Positions 17,618-25,286 of a stretch of 64,000 nucleotides of DNA are shown here, piece after piece. The stretch is from an uncultured Pseudomonadota bacterium. Lineage in GTDB: Bacteria; Bdellovibrionota_C; UBA2361; CALMIO01. Under the pieces are notes generated by a model that was not told the DNA's origin, searched no databases, and saw only the letters and a program-made list of their open reading frames with translations. The position numbers and the translations under genes are program-made. Positions within the stretch are counted from its first letter, which is position 1. The number at the start of each line of letters is the position of its first letter. Location: contig CALMIO010000009.1 of the NCBI GenBank assembly GCA_937864035.1, positions 121,742 through 185,741 of the forward strand, written 5' to 3'.

Positions 17618-18424
17618 ATGCCTGAGCTTCCTGAAGTAGAGTGTTTGGCAGGTTATTTGCGTGGGCAAATAATCGGTCTTAAGATAAAAAAGTTCATCTC
17701 TTTGAGTTCGCGAATCATTGCCAGGCAATCAATTGCTCTTAAAAGACTTACTAACTGCCAGATCGTGGATGTTGGCAGGCGGGGCAAGTATATTATTTTA
17801 AAGCTAGTTTCGCCAAACAAGTTAACCAACGGGGAGCTTTTGATTCACTTAAGAATGAGTGGTCGCCTTGAGCTTTGTTCGAGTCGAAAATTTTTCTCCA
17901 AATATCACCGTTTTGTGATTCGCTTTACTTCCGGCAGAGATCTTCGTTTGCATGACGTAAGAAAATTTGCCAAGGTGGCGATCGTTAAATCAGCAGAAGA
18001 AGTTACTGCCAAACTTGGAGTTGAGCCCCTTTCTGGGGATTTTAAGCCAGCTTTACTCAGCAACTTACTCAGTTCTTCTTCAAAAAAGATAAAAACTTTT
18101 TTACTTGATCAAAGCAAAATTGCCGGTGTTGGCAATATTTATGCCGATGAATCTCTTTGGAGAGCTCGGATCAATCCGCTGAAAAAAGCGAACTTAATTA
18201 CCGCTGACGAGGCTCGCTCCTTATGGGAAGCTATCAAGAGTGTTTTAAAAAAAGCGATCAAAAACAATGGTACTGATAATGGAGATCGAGTCGTGCTTGA
18301 TGGTCTTTACCAGCCAGCCGTTTATGGAAGAGGCGGCATGCCTTGCGGAAGGTGCCGAAAGCCGATTAGGCGGGTAGTTATAAATCAAAGGAGCGCTCAT
18401 TACTGTGAGTATTGCCAGAGATAA
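17618..18424 (+). CDS. mutM: Formamidopyrimidine-DNA glycosylase (Fpg/MutM)
   Basis: Bifunctional base-excision enzyme that removes 8-oxoguanine and formamidopyrimidines and cuts the abasic site. The start is fixed by the catalytic N-terminus (Met, then Pro-Glu-Leu-Pro-Glu-Val-Glu) at the ATG at 17618; an earlier in-frame start would bury the catalytic proline. Other marks are the conserved lysine region LIHLRMSGRLE, the helix-two-turn-helix LDQSKIAGVGNIYADES and the C-terminal zinc finger CGRCRKP...CEYC. The 268 residues are typical. A MITE-like repeat begins 14 bp after the stop. Confidence 0.95.
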   Translation: MPELPEVECLAGYLRGQIIGLKIKKFISLSSRIIARQSIALKRLTNCQIVDVGRRGKYIILKLVSPNKLTNGELLIHLRMSGRLELCSSRKFFSKYHRFVIRFTSGRDLRLHDVRKFAKVAIVKSAEEVTAKLGVEPLSGDFKPALLSNLLSSSSKKIKTFLLDQSKIAGVGNIYADESLWRARINPLKKANLITADEARSLWEAIKSVLKKAIKNNGTDNGDRVVLDGLYQPAVYGRGGMPCGRCRKPIRRVVINQRSAHYCEYCQR

Positions 18425-18437
18425 ATAAGAGAGATAT

Positions 18438-18594
18438 TGGTGCCACCCTGTTTTAAAATCGATTACATTACAACAGGCGGTATTTTTAGAAAAACCGGTT
18501 ATAATAAGTTATAATAATAAAAAGCTAGAAAATCTAAATAGTTATCCTAAATATACTTGATGTTGTTTGGTTGATTTCAAACAGGGTGGCGCCA
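18438..18594. repeat. MITE-like inverted-terminal-repeat element, copy A
   Basis: A 157-bp AT-rich element bounded by imperfect inverted repeats: TGGTGCCACCCTGTTTTAAA on the left and TGGCGCCACCCTGTTTGAAA on the right (reverse strand). Two more elements with the same ends occur at 30500-30609 and 50437-50578. Copies A and C also share the internal 14-mer AAAAGCTAGAAAAT (18520-18533). Copy A fills the gap between the convergent mutM and adenosine-kinase genes. It has no ORF. Paired ends could form a long hairpin and act as a bidirectional terminator. Confidence 0.8.
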
Positions 18595-18602
18595 TTTTAT
18601 CA

Positions 18603-19607
18603 CTAGCGACGCACACCACCAAAACTACTTTTCCATCTCTGTTGGAATTCAAGGGGTAGACGTGCGCCGATCTGCGAAATTACCTGAGCCGCAACAAATG
18701 CACCTGATTTGACCGCCATATCAATTGGAGCTCCAGCGCAAAGGGCTCGCAAAGTAGCTCCAGCAAAAGCGTCACCAGCGCCGGTCAGATCAACTAACTT
18801 ACACGGATACGCTGGTTGATGAGAGATCTCTCCATCTAAAGAGTAGTACGCTCCCTGTTCGCTTGCGGTCACTATTACTTGAGGAACCAACTCCTTTAAC
18901 TTACGAACTGATTCTATTGGATTTAGATCATGACTTAATTCTGCCGCCTCTAGGTGGTTGCAAATGATCATATCAATCAGAGGAAATATTTTAAGCAACT
19001 CTTCTTTGTGAGCAGTAACTATTGCTGGATCTGAAAGGGAAAGAGCTACGATAGTCGATGATTTTTTAGCTTGCTTGGCGGTCATTTCAATTGTAGCAAA
19101 ACCACTTTTGGGGTTTGCCAAAAGGTAACCCTCAAGAAAAACTACCTTTGAGTTTGCCAGCACCTCTTGATCGACATCGCTAGGGGCAATATCTCCGGCA
19201 ACTCCCAAAAATGTCCTCATCGTCCGGTGTGCATCGGGAGTAATCATCGCTAAACAAACACCGCTTTCCCCATTCGTAATTTTTTTAGCCAGAACTAAAG
19301 TTGATAATTTTTGAAAGTCCTCAATATAGCGAAGACCATTTTGATCATCTCCGATACCGCAGGTAAAGGCGGTTTTTGCTCCAAGGGTAGCGCAGATAGC
19401 AACTGAATTAGCAACCGATCCTCCACTTGCCACATTGCGTGAGCGAATGAAAGGCTCTATCTCTTTCATTATTAAAGCGAGCTCCTTAGAGGAAACTAGC
19501 GCAAACGAGCTTTTATCTATTTTAAGCTTTGCAAAGCCCTCTTCGGTGATCTCGCAGAGGAGATCGAGAATCCCATTACCAACGCCGTACAGATCGTATT
19601 CCTTCAT
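18603..19607 (-). CDS. PfkB-family carbohydrate kinase, probably adenosine kinase
   Basis: A ribokinase/PfkB-family kinase of about 334 residues. The N-terminus MKEYDLYGVGNGILDLLCEI and the glycine-rich GGSVANSVAICATLGA are typical of bacterial adenosine-kinase-like members. The catalytic anion-hole/base motif is DLTGAGDAFAGATL. I chose the ATG at 19605-19607; the frame continues upstream to a TTG at 19646, but the extra 13 residues do not look like the family. Substrate assignment (adenosine versus another nucleoside or sugar) is by overall resemblance. Its 3' end lies 9 bp from repeat copy A. Confidence 0.82.
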   Translation of the reverse strand: MKEYDLYGVGNGILDLLCEITEEGFAKLKIDKSSFALVSSKELALIMKEIEPFIRSRNVASGGSVANSVAICATLGAKTAFTCGIGDDQNGLRYIEDFQKLSTLVLAKKITNGESGVCLAMITPDAHRTMRTFLGVAGDIAPSDVDQEVLANSKVVFLEGYLLANPKSGFATIEMTAKQAKKSSTIVALSLSDPAIVTAHKEELLKIFPLIDMIICNHLEAAELSHDLNPIESVRKLKELVPQVIVTASEQGAYYSLDGEISHQPAYPCKLVDLTGAGDAFAGATLRALCAGAPIDMAVKSGAFVAAQVISQIGARLPLEFQQRWKSSFGGVRR

Positions 19608-19788
19608 TGCGGATTTAATAATTAAAAATTCGATAGTTATTTCCAATGTTCATTAAAAGCAAATAGCTATGATATAGCAAGAGTATATTAGCCGTTACTG
19701 ATAAAAAAACAATTTATGAATATGGCAAAAGGTTAATTTTTGAAAAGGGTTAAGATTTATTGATGCTTTCTCTATAAGCTATCACGGG

Positions 19789-20274
19789 CTAGGCGCAGCC
19801 ATCGCCCATTAGATCTTCTAGAACAATATCTATTCCATCTCCATAACGGAGCCACTCTTGATAACGATCTCCATTACAGTGTTGTACTTGCGTAAAAATA
19901 AAGGCGCATGCGCCGGTATCACAGCTTGGATCAAATTCTGCTGTTATTTTAGTTCTTGATGTTTGATTAAATCCGGGGAAAAGCGCGGCGGCGTTGACAT
20001 CACTAAATGGACCGCTGGTTGTTTGGGTTATGGAAAAAGCTGATGGTAGAGAGTCCGTTTCAATAGTTCCAGATTCAGCCGCCAGTCTTAATTGGTTGAT
20101 TGAAGTTGCAACAACCTGATAAGCAGTGCTCATTTTTAAAACATTAAAGCTAGTGATTGACATTGAAGCTAGAACTCCGATTGTCAGCAAAATAAAGATC
20201 AACTCAATCAAAGAAAATCCTCTTTGTTTATTTAGGTAAAAATATTTTTGTTTTAAGTGGCGGTTTCGTAACAT
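19789..20274 (-). CDS. Type IV pilin-like / GspH-type pseudopilin
   Basis: The N-terminus has a class III prepilin signal: a short basic leader ending QRG, then FSLIELIFILLTIGVLASM, with Glu at position +5 of the mature protein. The leader peptidase PilD would cut after Gly and methylate Phe. The 161-residue length and soluble beta-rich part with a late cysteine pair (SCDTGACAF) fit a minor pilin or GspH-like pseudopilin. It stands alone, with no pilus-assembly genes nearby, so the machinery must be elsewhere. The start is the ATG at 20272-20274. Confidence 0.85.
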   Translation of the reverse strand: MLRNRHLKQKYFYLNKQRGFSLIELIFILLTIGVLASMSITSFNVLKMSTAYQVVATSINQLRLAAESGTIETDSLPSAFSITQTTSGPFSDVNAAALFPGFNQTSRTKITAEFDPSCDTGACAFIFTQVQHCNGDRYQEWLRYGDGIDIVLEDLMGDGCA

Positions 20275-20565
20275 AATTTAATTTACTTATAATTTTACTT
20301 TACAGTAATTCTCTTATAAATAAGATACGGTTGTATAGATCAAATTTGAACCCTAGTCCCCTATTAGAGTGAGCTTGTAAAAAAGATCCAACTATAAGTT
20401 TCGGCAGAAAAGAAAAATGAATAAATAAATATAACTCGCTTTTTTAGCTGGTTGATATTAAAATAGTCCAATAGTAGCTAAAAAACCTGGTACATTTCAC
20501 TTATTATTTGAGCTATATTTTATAAATACCAGAATCTATTATGAGGATTTTTTTATTCTAAAATT

Positions 20566-21423
20566 ATGAACACAGAACAAATTAAAATAGTAGGCGTTAT
20601 TGGAGCTGGTCAGATGGGCTCTGGTATTGCTCAAGTCGCGGCGGCGGCCGGCGTTAGAACTTTACTCTGGGACTCTATGGTCGGCGCGTCTGAAAAAGCT
20701 CGCGAACGCTCAAAGGAGTCTTTAGCGAAATTGCTTGAACGGGGCAAGATTGAGCAAGTCTCTTTTGATAATTATGAAAAAAATCTAACTATCGCTAAAG
20801 ATCTCTTAGATTTAGCGGAATGCGATCTGATTATAGAAGCGATTGTCGAAAATCAAGCCATCAAAGCAGAGTGTTTTAAAAAGATCGCGCCAAAGTTGTC
20901 GCCAAAGGGGATACTTGCAAGCAACACCTCTTCGATTTCGATCACCAAACTTGCTGCCACGACCTTTAGGCCGGATCGTTTTATTGGAATTCATTTTATG
21001 AATCCGGTGCCGGTGATGAAGTTGGTGGAGATTATCAATGGCATTCAAACCGATCCTGTGGTGACTGCCACCGCCATTAAATTTTGCGAGGAGAAGCTTG
21101 GTAAGTTGACGGTGGTCGCGAATGATTCTCCGGGGTTTATCGTTAATCGGATTTTAGTGCCAATGATTAACGAGGCGATTTATTTATTACAAGAGGGTGT
21201 CAGAGCGGAGGACATTGACAAAGCAATGACGCTTGGCACCAATCAGCCGATGGGACCCCTAACCTTAGCTGATTTTGTTGGTTTAGATACCCTACTCTAT
21301 ATTTTAGAGATTTTACACAGAGAGCTTGGCGAAGATAAATATCGCCCCTGCCCTCTTTTAAGAAATTACGTTGCCGCTGGTTGGTTTGGTAAAAAAACGG
21401 GGCGGGGATTTTATCGTTATTAA
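20566..21423 (+). CDS. 3-hydroxybutyryl-CoA / 3-hydroxyacyl-CoA dehydrogenase
   Basis: NAD(P)-dependent dehydrogenase of 285 residues that interconverts 3-hydroxyacyl-CoA and 3-oxoacyl-CoA. The Rossmann motif is VIGAGQMGSGIAQVAA. The catalytic His-Glu region is IGIHFMNPVPVMKLVEII. The C-terminal dimerisation domain runs through NRILVPMINEAIYLLQEGV to the family ending GWFGKKTGRGFYRY. The length and ending match stand-alone Hbd rather than fused FadB. There are no neighbouring beta-oxidation or butyrate genes. It may serve fatty-acid, butanoate or PHB metabolism. Confidence 0.93.
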   Translation: MNTEQIKIVGVIGAGQMGSGIAQVAAAAGVRTLLWDSMVGASEKARERSKESLAKLLERGKIEQVSFDNYEKNLTIAKDLLDLAECDLIIEAIVENQAIKAECFKKIAPKLSPKGILASNTSSISITKLAATTFRPDRFIGIHFMNPVPVMKLVEIINGIQTDPVVTATAIKFCEEKLGKLTVVANDSPGFIVNRILVPMINEAIYLLQEGVRAEDIDKAMTLGTNQPMGPLTLADFVGLDTLLYILEILHRELGEDKYRPCPLLRNYVAAGWFGKKTGRGFYRY

Positions 21424-21860
21424 AAACAATTATTAAATTTGTGATTTGCCATGATTTTGGGGTGATTGACCTGATTGATAGGCATAGCCAAGCGACTCAA
21501 CCAAGTAGAGGAAGAGTGTTACAAAAAACATAGAACCTTGAGAAAAACCTAGAGGAAAAACCGAAGAAGAGGTTCAATCTTTTTGCAGACGCGCAGAGTA
21601 CAAACACAGACAGAGTACAGACATAAACGTACAGACACAGTTCGACTCTCCCAAGGGATAGCGTAGCGTTCTAAATAACACATAACTAAAGAGCGTCGCC
21701 AAATGGTATAGTGGCTCGATAGTGGTTATTTAGTGACGCTAGCTGATCCCTCTTGGCAACAGTTGATCAGGTAGGCAGAACGCAAGCAAGCATCTTCTTA
21801 GTTAAAAGAAATACTTCTCGTTCGCCTCATCGTGCTAGCTGAGATCGTCTGCTGTTGATC

Positions 21861-22175
21861 TCAGTTTTGGCCGCCACACCGACGCTCCGTCAGGTGCTGA
21901 GAAAGCATCGACATCAGGAACTTGATCAGGAGCGCGCTTCCGCTGTTGCTGGTCATCCAACGAATTGCGTGGCGGCGCTCGCGGGAAGATAACCTACTAA
22001 GGCACTTCCCAAAATCCCCGTCATGCCGACCCAGCCAACCGGGATTGCAGAGCGAATACAGCAACTCCCCATTGCTCGTGACGGTAGCCAAGATCTGACC
22101 GCCAAAGAGACGCATCCAGGCGGCCCGAACCATTCCCAGCCACTTCTGTTCACAAGGAAGCAGATCCTGCGACAT
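21861..22175 (-). CDS. Small ORF inside structured element copy 1 (104 residues)
   Basis: The start ATG (22173-22175) is preceded by a near-perfect Shine-Dalgarno sequence AAAGGAGG, with 9 nt between AGGAG and ATG. The same spacing precedes the different small ORF in copy 2. The product (MSQDLLPCEQKWLGMVRAAW...) is Trp/Arg/Leu-rich and matches no family I know. The coding region is clearly more GC-rich than the surroundings, which may reflect RNA structure or foreign origin. The strong ribosome-binding site supports translation, but the ORF could also be a by-product of a structured RNA. Confidence 0.4.
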   Translation of the reverse strand: MSQDLLPCEQKWLGMVRAAWMRLFGGQILATVTSNGELLYSLCNPGWLGRHDGDFGKCLSRLSSRERRHAIRWMTSNSGSALLIKFLMSMLSQHLTERRCGGQN

Positions 22176-22184
22176 CCTTCCGCC

Positions 22185-22286
22185 CTCCTTTAGACAACAG
22201 CTCTAGTAAAAAGATCACCAATGCGTAGCGATACGCATTTAGTCCATTAAATGATCTTTTACTTGGCTGTTCTATTCTATTGTTTG
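22185..22286 (-). promoter_or_regulatory. Conserved leader hairpin and Shine-Dalgarno site, copy 1
   Basis: On the minus strand the leader reads AGAACAGCCAAGTAAAAGAT, then a small hairpin (22220-22239), then TGATCTTTTTACTAGAG and CTGTTGTCTAAAGGAGG before the ATG. The long arm pairs AAGTAAAAGATCA with TGATCTTTTTACT. AACAGC can also pair with GCTGTT just before the Shine-Dalgarno. AACAGC belongs to a second possible helix with 22450-22471 too, so two alternative folds are conceivable, with the ribosome-binding site next to the switch point. Confidence 0.55.
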
Positions 22287-22568
22287 TCTATTGTTTGTAT
22301 GTCTTAAGTTTGATTTGTGAAGTTTTTTTGTTGATATTTTTCGTTATCAATATTTGCGACAATATATTGATGGCCCACAGAAGTGTTGATTTTTACCCCT
22401 ATAGTACGGAATTTTTAGGTGGCGGAGGCACATAAGTAAATGAGCTGAGCAAACAATATAACAGAACAGCCAAAAGAGCTATTTAAGAGGAGTTTTTGCG
22501 ATAAACAAAAACTTATGAACTTCTTCTACCCAAAAACCTTAAATATTTTTTGTAACACCTAATATTTC

Positions 22569-22596
22569 AAGATACACTAAATCTAGCTTCAGTCAA
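22569..22596 (-). promoter_or_regulatory. Sigma-70-type promoter of structured element copy 1
   Basis: On the minus strand TTGACT (22591-22596) is separated by 16 bp from TATCTT (22569-22574). The flanks are nearly identical to the promoter of copy 2: TTTTTTAAAAA-CCC upstream, ATTTAGTGTATCTT at the -10 and AAATATTAGGTGTTACAAAA downstream. Initiation is expected near 22562, at the start of the terminal helix. Confidence 0.7.
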
Positions 22597-22899
22597 GGGG
22601 GTTTTTAAAAAAATGCAATAATTTTGCAATTTATTTTTTTTATCTGACACCTTTAGCTTTATAGTTAAGCAATTCAAAATCATCTTTTGGGGAGTTTTTT
22701 CGCCTAAAAGAATCTCTTAGAAAAAACAAAAATAGCCCGAAAATATTGGAGTTTAAGGAGATTTTTTTTCCAAATAGTTTCGCTGAAACATTTGACAACG
22801 ATCAACCCTCTTTACAAAATTTTCCCTCGTTATAGTTACGAAAATTTTTTTTGCCTCAGTAGAATGGTTATTCTAAGGTGGCACGCGAAGTTTTCGCAA
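22597..22899. other. Intergenic region without a recognised gene
   Basis: An AT-rich 303-bp stretch between the element promoter and the 3' end of the YihY-like gene. It contains poly-A/T runs and short hairpins (for example GCAATAATTTTGC near 22616). No ORF with a ribosome-binding site was found. Confidence 0.5.
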
Positions 22900-24180
22900 T
22901 TAAAGTATCTCTTGCAAAGTCAAGGAGTTTGAAGGCTTGCTGGCTAGCCAATCAAAAAGGCGGCTTAGCTCTTTTGAATATTTCACGGCGACGCTTTGAT
23001 GGGCCGGCGCCGCTTTGCCGTTGCCACCGCCGTTAATGAGCAGTTGATCGGCAAGCGCGCTAAGATCAATTTGGCTAGGATCTTTAAGGAGAGCAATTTG
23101 CATCTCCCTGCTATCTGCTCGGGCAATAATTTTATCTTTAATTAAGCTTTCGATGATTGGTTTTAAAACCGCCGAACTGCAACGCAAACTTTCGGCAAGC
23201 TCAAGATCGTTTGGCGCTCGCCTGCCAGCCAGATAAGAGCGCGCCACCAATATCAACACTTGTACAGCAAGTAGCAACCTGCCATCGCCACTGCTAAGAA
23301 GGGTGTATTTCCAGATTTTGCCGCTCCGCGGCAGATACTGAGCCTGCCAAGAGATTTCGGCTCCGAGCAAAACTATGCTCCAAGCGCAATAAAGCCAGAT
23401 CAAAAATATCGGCACCGCGGCGATTGTGCCGTAGATGGCGGCATGAGCCGAAAATTTCACCACGAAAATGGCAAAGAGATCTTTGGCTATTCCAAACAAA
23501 AGGGCTGAAAAGAGCGCGCCAAATATGGCGGGCACAAGTTTGACTGGCGCCTTGGGAATCATATAGTAAAGCAGGACAAAGGCGGTAAAATCGACCAGAT
23601 ATGGCACGGCTAACGATGAAAAATGGGCGATCCAAGTAACTTCATCAAAGAGGCTGATTCTAGTTGAGGTGTAATAGCCGGAAAGAGCCAATGCCGGCGC
23701 TATAACTATAATCGTGCAAAAACGGGTTATCCTGTGCCAGAGGGGGCGCGCTTCAAACACCTGCCAAACTTCGTTTAAGGTGTTTTCCACTGAGTTCAAA
23801 AGTAAGATCGCGGTTATGACTAGAAAGATAAAGGCTAGCTCGTTCAGGCCGGTAATGATTGCGCTTGAATTGCTAAGATAATTTAAAACTGTATCAACCG
23901 CGGCGGTTGATGGGGTAAATTGTTTAAAAACATGGATGATAAAATCTCTAAGTTCAGGAATGGATTCAGATCTCGACACAAACGAGGCGAGCAAACCGTA
24001 GGAAAGAGCCATTACTGGAACCAGTGAGAGCAGTGTTGAATAAGCCAGAGCGGCGGCTTTTGAAAAGCCGTTATCCCAATAGAAACGATCAATACCGGAT
24101 ATAACTACCCTTACCCACCACTTAATTCTTTCCCAGACTCCAAGTTGAATTTGCGCGGTAAAATTATCTTGAGCGTTCAT
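22900..24180 (-). CDS. YihY/BrkB-family inner-membrane protein
   Basis: A 426-residue polytopic membrane protein of the YihY/BrkB family (historically mis-annotated as RNase BN). The family block FSKAAALAYSTLLSLVPVMA is present near residue 42, followed by about six membrane helices, including IFLIWLYCAWSIVLLGAEIS. The C-terminal 120 residues are a soluble winged-helix-like extension (ELAESLRCSSAVLKPIIESL), common in longer family members. Function is unknown; a transport role has been suggested for the family. It is followed 70 bp upstream (minus strand) by a TlpA-like gene. Confidence 0.88.
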   Translation of the reverse strand: MNAQDNFTAQIQLGVWERIKWWVRVVISGIDRFYWDNGFSKAAALAYSTLLSLVPVMALSYGLLASFVSRSESIPELRDFIIHVFKQFTPSTAAVDTVLNYLSNSSAIITGLNELAFIFLVITAILLLNSVENTLNEVWQVFEARPLWHRITRFCTIIVIAPALALSGYYTSTRISLFDEVTWIAHFSSLAVPYLVDFTAFVLLYYMIPKAPVKLVPAIFGALFSALLFGIAKDLFAIFVVKFSAHAAIYGTIAAVPIFLIWLYCAWSIVLLGAEISWQAQYLPRSGKIWKYTLLSSGDGRLLLAVQVLILVARSYLAGRRAPNDLELAESLRCSSAVLKPIIESLIKDKIIARADSREMQIALLKDPSQIDLSALADQLLINGGGNGKAAPAHQSVAVKYSKELSRLFDWLASKPSNSLTLQEIL

Positions 24181-24250
24181 CTATTGATTAGTAACACCAT
24201 TTAAGCTTGTTAATCGACAACAGGCGCAACTAAGGCGCGTGCCGAATATT

Positions 24251-24850
24251 TTACAGCGCGCCAATTTGTTTTGCAAACGCCGGGTGTGTCCAATCGCGAG
24301 GTCCAATCAGGCGCAGAGCCGGTTCATTATTCTGGTAATCAAAGAGCATTTTAAATTTGCCGTCAGCTCCAATAACAAAACTTTCAGGGACGCCGCTTAA
24401 GCCGAAGGTCTTTCTGCTAATGCCCTTATTGTCGAGTAAAACTGGAAAATTGGCGCCGCTTTCCTGCAAAAGTTTTTTTAAGGAATTTTCCTCATCGTCG
24501 ATGGCGATTGCCAGCACCTCTAGCTTATTGGGGAGATTTTTTTTTAGTTTAACTAGGCTCGGCAGTTCTTCGCGGCACCCTTCGCACCAAGAGGCAAAAA
24601 ATGTTAAAATAACGATCTTTCCTTTAAAATCTGCTAGCGACAAGTTTTTTTGTTTTTGGTTATTGTGATCGTCGGAGGGATTTTGAGGATCAAAAAAAAG
24701 CGGCAAAGTTATTGATGGGGCGAATTTTTCAGGAGCGATTTCTGCTAAGTGAGATTGGCAGTTGTTGAAAAAGAGCGCGCAGAGAAGTAGCAGAGCGGGT
24801 ATTTTAACAAGTTTTTGAAGGAAGGTTAGGCTTAATAGGCTAGACGCCAT
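24251..24850 (-). CDS. TlpA/ResA-like thioredoxin-fold protein
   Basis: A 199-residue exported thiol-disulfide protein. An N-terminal hydrophobic signal (LVKIPALLLLCALFFNNC) ends at a cysteine that could be lipidated, although FNNC is a poor lipobox. The AhpC/TSA-thioredoxin core has LADFKGKIVILTFFASWCEG with the active site CEGC near residue 85. The cis-Pro region is LSGVPESFVI. Residues after the N-terminus include a Lys/Asn-rich insert (DDHNNQKQKN). The expected role is periplasmic thiol reduction, for example in cytochrome c maturation, but no cytochrome genes are nearby. Confidence 0.85.
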   Translation of the reverse strand: MASSLLSLTFLQKLVKIPALLLLCALFFNNCQSHLAEIAPEKFAPSITLPLFFDPQNPSDDHNNQKQKNLSLADFKGKIVILTFFASWCEGCREELPSLVKLKKNLPNKLEVLAIAIDDEENSLKKLLQESGANFPVLLDNKGISRKTFGLSGVPESFVIGADGKFKMLFDYQNNEPALRLIGPRDWTHPAFAKQIGAL

Positions 24851-24925
24851 TTATATCAAGAGAAAAGATTTAAACAACCATCAAGCAGTTAAGTCGCGAG
24901 AACAAGCTAATAAAATTTTTTATCT

Positions 24926-25174
24926 TTATTTTGCCTGATTTGCGTTTGTCGGAGTTGCGCTAGTTGTGCCGTATCTGCCGGCGAATTTTTTCTTAAATTT
25001 ATCAACTCGTCCTTCGGTGTCGATAATTTTCTCCTGCCCCGTGTAAAAGGGGTGGCAGTTAGAGCATATAGTTACTCTAATCTCTTTGGCGGTTGAACCG
25101 GCAAGGAAAGTTGTATTACAACCAATGCAGGTAATTTCTGTTTGGTGATATTCTGGATGGATGCCTTTTTTCAC
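24926..25174 (-). CDS. rpmE: Ribosomal protein L31 (zinc-binding form)
   Basis: Large-subunit ribosomal protein of 82 residues starting with the family's MKKGIHPEYH from a GTG codon at 25172-25174. The two CxxC-type zinc ligands are present (TCIGCNTTF and ICSNCHPFYTG), so it is the C+ type. The ending KFKKKFAGRYG is normal, with a short Thr/Ala/Asn tail. The protein is unambiguous. Confidence 0.96.
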   Translation of the reverse strand: MKKGIHPEYHQTEITCIGCNTTFLAGSTAKEIRVTICSNCHPFYTGQEKIIDTEGRVDKFKKKFAGRYGTTSATPTNANQAK

Positions 25175-25286
25175 GGCAAAATTTTTGTAAATAAAAGAAA
25201 AACTAAATTAACTAAACTTTTAGTATATACTGATTTTAAGTAAAGATCAAGCAAAATTGGAAAAAGATAAAAAATTACTTTAAACT

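Larger units (their letters stand above)
21516..22562 (-). ncRNA. Large structured transcribed element, copy 1 (about 1.05 kb)
   Basis: Read on the minus strand from the promoter at 22569-22596. The predicted 5' end (AGGTGTTACAAAAAA, 22546-22560) is complementary to the 3' end (GTGTTACAAAAAA on the plus strand, 21516-21528), so the RNA would close on itself. Internal helices, in plus-strand coordinates, are 22265-22286 with 22450-22471 (20 of 22 positions complementary), 22205-22217 with 22252-22263, and an inner hairpin at 22220-22239. Further hairpins lie at 21839-21863 (CTGAGATC/GATCTCAG) and at CTAAATAAC/GTTATTTAG (21671-21733). Copy 2 (26537-27252) has the same promoter, ends and helices with different bases. 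A GC-rich middle part (about 21870-22190) carries a small ORF. The RNA class was not recognised. Confidence 0.65.

Noticed and set aside
21640..21760. Motifs GTTCGACTC and GGTATAGTGG that resemble tRNA/tmRNA T- and D-loops
   Set aside because: The flanking bases do not form the required T-arm or acceptor stems, and there is no CCA or anticodon arm. It is read as part of the structured element.
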